Positions 61,828 through 64,000 of a stretch of DNA of 64,000 nucleotides are shown in pieces. The notes below the pieces were generated by a model that was given only the letters and a program-made list of their open reading frames with translations, did not search any database and was not told the DNA's origin. Origin of the DNA: Bradyrhizobium sp. SRS-191. Lineage in GTDB: Bacteria > Pseudomonadota > Alphaproteobacteria > Rhizobiales > Xanthobacteraceae. Made by a program: the position numbers and the translations under genes. Positions within the stretch are counted from its first letter, which is position 1. Every line of letters starts with the position of its first letter. Location of the stretch: assembly GCF_024586915.1 (NCBI RefSeq), contig NZ_JANBVS010000003.1, positions 372,001-436,000 of the forward strand. Direction: 5' to 3'.

Positions 61828-62871
61828 CTACTCCGCGGCTTCGCGCAGCGGCGTTTCACGCGCGATCATCCGGTCGATGATCCGCCGTGCCCACATCGCC
61901 CCTGCATCGATGTTGAGGTTGTAGAAAACACGTCCGGGATTTTCGTCCATCGCGCGCTGCTGCGCTTCGAGGATGAATTCGTCCTCGCGGAAGATGCCGG
62001 ACACGCCTTCGCGGATCTCGGTCGTCAGCCGCTGCTCGGAGAGCTGATAGTTGCGGGCGAACGCCCAGAAATAGTGGCAGGTCTTGTCGGTCTCCGGCGT
62101 GATGGTGTTGAGCACCATGCCGTTGACACCCTGCGAGCGGTCTCCCTCCGGCGCGCCGGTGCCGGTCGGCGCGACGCCGACGTCGATGGTCACGGTGCAC
62201 GGCGCCTCGAAGCGAATGATCTGCCAGCGGTCGACGAGACCGGGCTTGCCGAGCTGCTTGGCCCAGAAGGGCGGCGGCTCGATGCCGCGCATCCAGCGCG
62301 TCACGGTCGCGGTGCGCTCGCCATGGGTGACGTCGAACGGCGCCTCCGCCACGGCGTCATTGCCGATCGACGAGCCGTGCACGAAGGTCTCGTGCGTCAG
62401 GTCCATCAGGTTGTCGACCACCAGGCGGTAGTCGCACTTGACCTGGATGGTCTTGCCGTCGCCGGCCCAGGCCGGATCGTGATTCCAGTGCATGTCGGGA
62501 ATATCGGCGGGATCCGCGAGCGCCGGCTCGCCCATCCACAGCCAGATGAAACGGTGACGCTCGACGGCGGGATAGGCGCGCACGCAGGCGGAGGGGTTGA
62601 TGGTCTCCTGCGACGGCATGAAGGTGCAGCGGCCCTGCGGGCTGAACTTGAGACCGTGATAGCCGCAGACAACGGTATCGCCTTCCAGCCGGCCTTTGGA
62701 CAGCGGCACCAAGCGGTGCCAGCAGGCATCCTCGAGCGCGGCAATCGTACCATCCGCCTTGCGGTATATCACGACATGCTTGCCGCAGATGGTGCGGGGC
62801 AGCAGGGCCTGCTTGACCTCGGCGTCCCAAGCCGCCGCGTACCAGGCATTCATGGGGAATGAAGCAGCCAT
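61828..62871 (-). CDS. Rieske-type aromatic oxygenase, VanA-like demethylase subunit
   Basis: 347 residues from the ATG at 62871 with GAGGAAA; an upstream ATG at 63021 is less likely. Rieske ligands Cys50, His52, Cys69 and His72 (CWH...VVCGYH). The mononuclear iron site shows in VVDNLMDLTHETFVHG (His160, His165 with the bridging Asp). It would demethylate a methoxylated aromatic such as vanillate, with the 60075-61055 reductase. It is first in the leftward operon. Exact substrate cannot be given. Confidence 0.9.
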   Translation of the reverse strand: MAASFPMNAWYAAAWDAEVKQALLPRTICGKHVVIYRKADGTIAALEDACWHRLVPLSKGRLEGDTVVCGYHGLKFSPQGRCTFMPSQETINPSACVRAYPAVERHRFIWLWMGEPALADPADIPDMHWNHDPAWAGDGKTIQVKCDYRLVVDNLMDLTHETFVHGSSIGNDAVAEAPFDVTHGERTATVTRWMRGIEPPPFWAKQLGKPGLVDRWQIIRFEAPCTVTIDVGVAPTGTGAPEGDRSQGVNGMVLNTITPETDKTCHYFWAFARNYQLSEQRLTTEIREGVSGIFREDEFILEAQQRAMDENPGRVFYNLNIDAGAMWARRIIDRMIARETPLREAAE

Positions 62872-62888
62872 CGTGTTTCCTCGTGTCG

Positions 62889-62980
62889 GTATACTTCCAA
62901 CTCCGTTCCTGTATACAACGATGGCCTGAAAGAACGCAAGTTCCGACAGTTTTCGGCAACGACGCGCTTTTTTTGTATAC
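62889..62980. promoter_or_regulatory. Three GTATAC palindromes upstream of the oxygenase gene
   Basis: GTATAC occurs at 62889-62894, 62911-62916 (in TGTATACAA) and 62975-62980 (in TTGTATACA). The core TTGTATACAA is a typical GntR/FadR-type operator. The first is 18 bases upstream of the oxygenase start. They probably bind the GntR product. Confidence 0.65.
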
Positions 62981-63055
62981 AGAACCCCTCTATTCGCCGG
63001 CTTGGGATCAGCCGGTTCCATCCACAGTGTATCGGCAGATTCCTTTCTGATTCAA

Positions 63056-63751
63056 TTATTTGCTTCGTTCGATCCGCCTGCCGGGCATGAGCTTCCAGCC
63101 GTTCCCCTCCCGGACCAACTCTGCCTCCTGGTCATAAGCGCCCTTGTCCGTATTGACCTCGGCGCGCAGCTTCAGGCGGCCGTCCTCGGCCCAGCTCACC
63201 AGCTCCCAATTCTCATATTGCTTGGCTTTGTAACGGAACTCGAGCTTCGGCGGATCAGACTGCGCCGACCAGATCGCGATGTCGTATTTGCGCTCGCAGG
63301 CGTCGCTTATGTCGATCGAAAGCAGATAGTGTCCCGATGGCGACAGCTGGGGCACCTCGGACATGACCGTGACGTGACCACTACGCCGGCTGACCAGCTG
63401 ATACTCGCCGCACTCGTAGAACGACTTGGAGACGACGAAGGACTCGATCGCCGGGAAGTAATGCTGCAACTTGTAGACGACGCACTTCTCGACGTCATCG
63501 CCATCGCAGGCGGCCTTGTTGCCGCGATAGACCTTGGTCTTGCCGCCCTCCAGCATCAGGGTCAGCGTATCGGCCTTGCGCGCGAACAGTCCCTTCAGAC
63601 GGGCGCGGCAGCCGGCATCCTCGACATTATCCTTGATGGTGCACTCGACCGGCGCCATGTCGGCCGCGGCATTTGGCGCGGCCTGGGCGAACGCGGCGGG
63701 GACGGATAGGAGGACACCAAGAAAAGTCACCGCCGCATGCATCTTCGACAT
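63056..63751 (-). CDS. Exported protein of unknown function
   Basis: 231 residues from the ATG at 63751, preceded by GGGGAC; an ATG at 63769 is an alternative. Signal peptide MSKMHAAVTFLGVLLSVPAAFAQA. The mature part has about six cysteines (ECTIKDN..DAGCRAR, ACDGDDVEKCV, YECGEY, DACERK) that may form disulphides. It is rich in predicted beta structure. No family recognised. It lies 35 bases from the oxygenase gene's upstream region, same direction. Confidence 0.75.
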   Translation of the reverse strand: MSKMHAAVTFLGVLLSVPAAFAQAAPNAAADMAPVECTIKDNVEDAGCRARLKGLFARKADTLTLMLEGGKTKVYRGNKAACDGDDVEKCVVYKLQHYFPAIESFVVSKSFYECGEYQLVSRRSGHVTVMSEVPQLSPSGHYLLSIDISDACERKYDIAIWSAQSDPPKLEFRYKAKQYENWELVSWAEDGRLKLRAEVNTDKGAYDQEAELVREGNGWKLMPGRRIERSK

Positions 63752-63836
63752 CTTGTCCCCATTGATCATCCAGCCGGCGCACCACTGCGCCGGCTGGACT
63801 TCATCCGTCGCGGGCGATTGATCCCTGGTTCAACGA

Positions 63837-64000
63837 TCACACCGGCTCGCCGCGCAGCCACGCCGCGCCGCGCGCATAGAGAGCCTCGACCTCCGGACCC
63901 TTCAGTCCCGGCATGTCGCGCTTGACGGTGTAGCCGATGCGGGTCTGCAAATAAGCGAGATGGCGGTAGCCGACGGGAAACTGCTCCAGCAGCGCGCGAT
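63837..64000 (-). CDS. C-terminal end of an unidentified protein (partial)
   Basis: Open frame from the window edge to a TGA at 63837. About 54 residues are visible, ending FPVGYRHLAYLQTRIGYTVKRDMPG...LYARGAAWLRGEPV. The sequence is clearly protein-like with good codon use, but it is too short to assign. It lies upstream of the exported protein at 63056. Confidence 0.6.
   Translation of the reverse strand, partial: RALLEQFPVGYRHLAYLQTRIGYTVKRDMPGLKGPEVEALYARGAAWLRGEPV

Overview
The window is GC-rich alphaproteobacterial chromosome. Its gene content points to Bradyrhizobium or a close relative: a rhizobial-type glycerol ABC operon, dense intergenic palindromes of the Bradyrhizobium/Rhodopseudomonas kind, many extracytoplasmic sensors and outer-membrane proteins, and an aromatic demethylase operon. 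The genus is an inference from gene content and repeats. No rRNA, tRNA, CRISPR array, prophage or complete insertion sequence was seen, and the region reads as ordinary core and near-core chromosome. Long open frames antisense to real genes are common because of the high GC content.

Layout. 1-5100: the N-terminal part of a TonB-dependent receptor (leftward, with a 24-bp palindrome upstream), a divergent LuxR-type response regulator, a secreted EF-hand protein and several exported proteins of unknown role. 5234-7386: exbB-exbD-tonB, the energy module that would serve TonB-dependent receptors. 7731-16425: a complete glycerol uptake and catabolism cluster, read leftward as glpR, glpD, glpS, glpT, glpP, glpQ, glpU, glpV, with a DeoR/GlpR-type inverted repeat before glpD and a hairpin terminator after glpV. 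16590-18723: two small conserved proteins, a hotdog thioesterase and a flavin-reductase-like protein. 18862-24006: an RND efflux system (adaptor, pump, TetR regulator) with a perfect inverted repeat before the adaptor gene. 24344-28663: a large autotransporter adhesin with 97-residue repeats. 28912-34317: an MFS carboxylate transporter, a DUF2809 membrane protein, an alpha/beta hydrolase with a TetR regulator, and a YcaQ-type DNA glycosylase.

34694-45800: an OmpA-like lipoprotein-free porin-domain protein, a hybrid histidine kinase whose membrane domain carries the ethylene-binding residues of plant ETR1, a PMT-type glycosyltransferase, a translationally coupled FecR-domain/beta-barrel pair, a MATE exporter with an operator-like palindrome, a stand-alone TadG-like protein, and a Zur-box-preceded COG0523 zinc GTPase facing a His-rich cupin. 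45951-52910: CsbD stress protein, FKBP isomerase, gamma-glutamyltransferase, TrhO with SlyX, a diguanylate cyclase and a small acidic protein. 53097-58053: hemE facing a divergent hemC, a GMC oxidoreductase and acetate kinase. 58211-64000: a MetE-catalytic-domain protein, then a Rieske oxygenase/GntR/ferredoxin-reductase operon resembling vanillate demethylase, with three GTATAC sites upstream, and two further leftward genes.

The most notable signals are the ETR1-like sensor kinase, the complementary degenerate ATP sites of the two glycerol ABC ATPases, a shared operator core before the RND and MATE exporter genes, the zinc-responsive COG0523 locus, the FecR/beta-barrel pair, and several families of intergenic palindromes. 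I found no clear multi-gene defence or biosynthetic system of unknown type.
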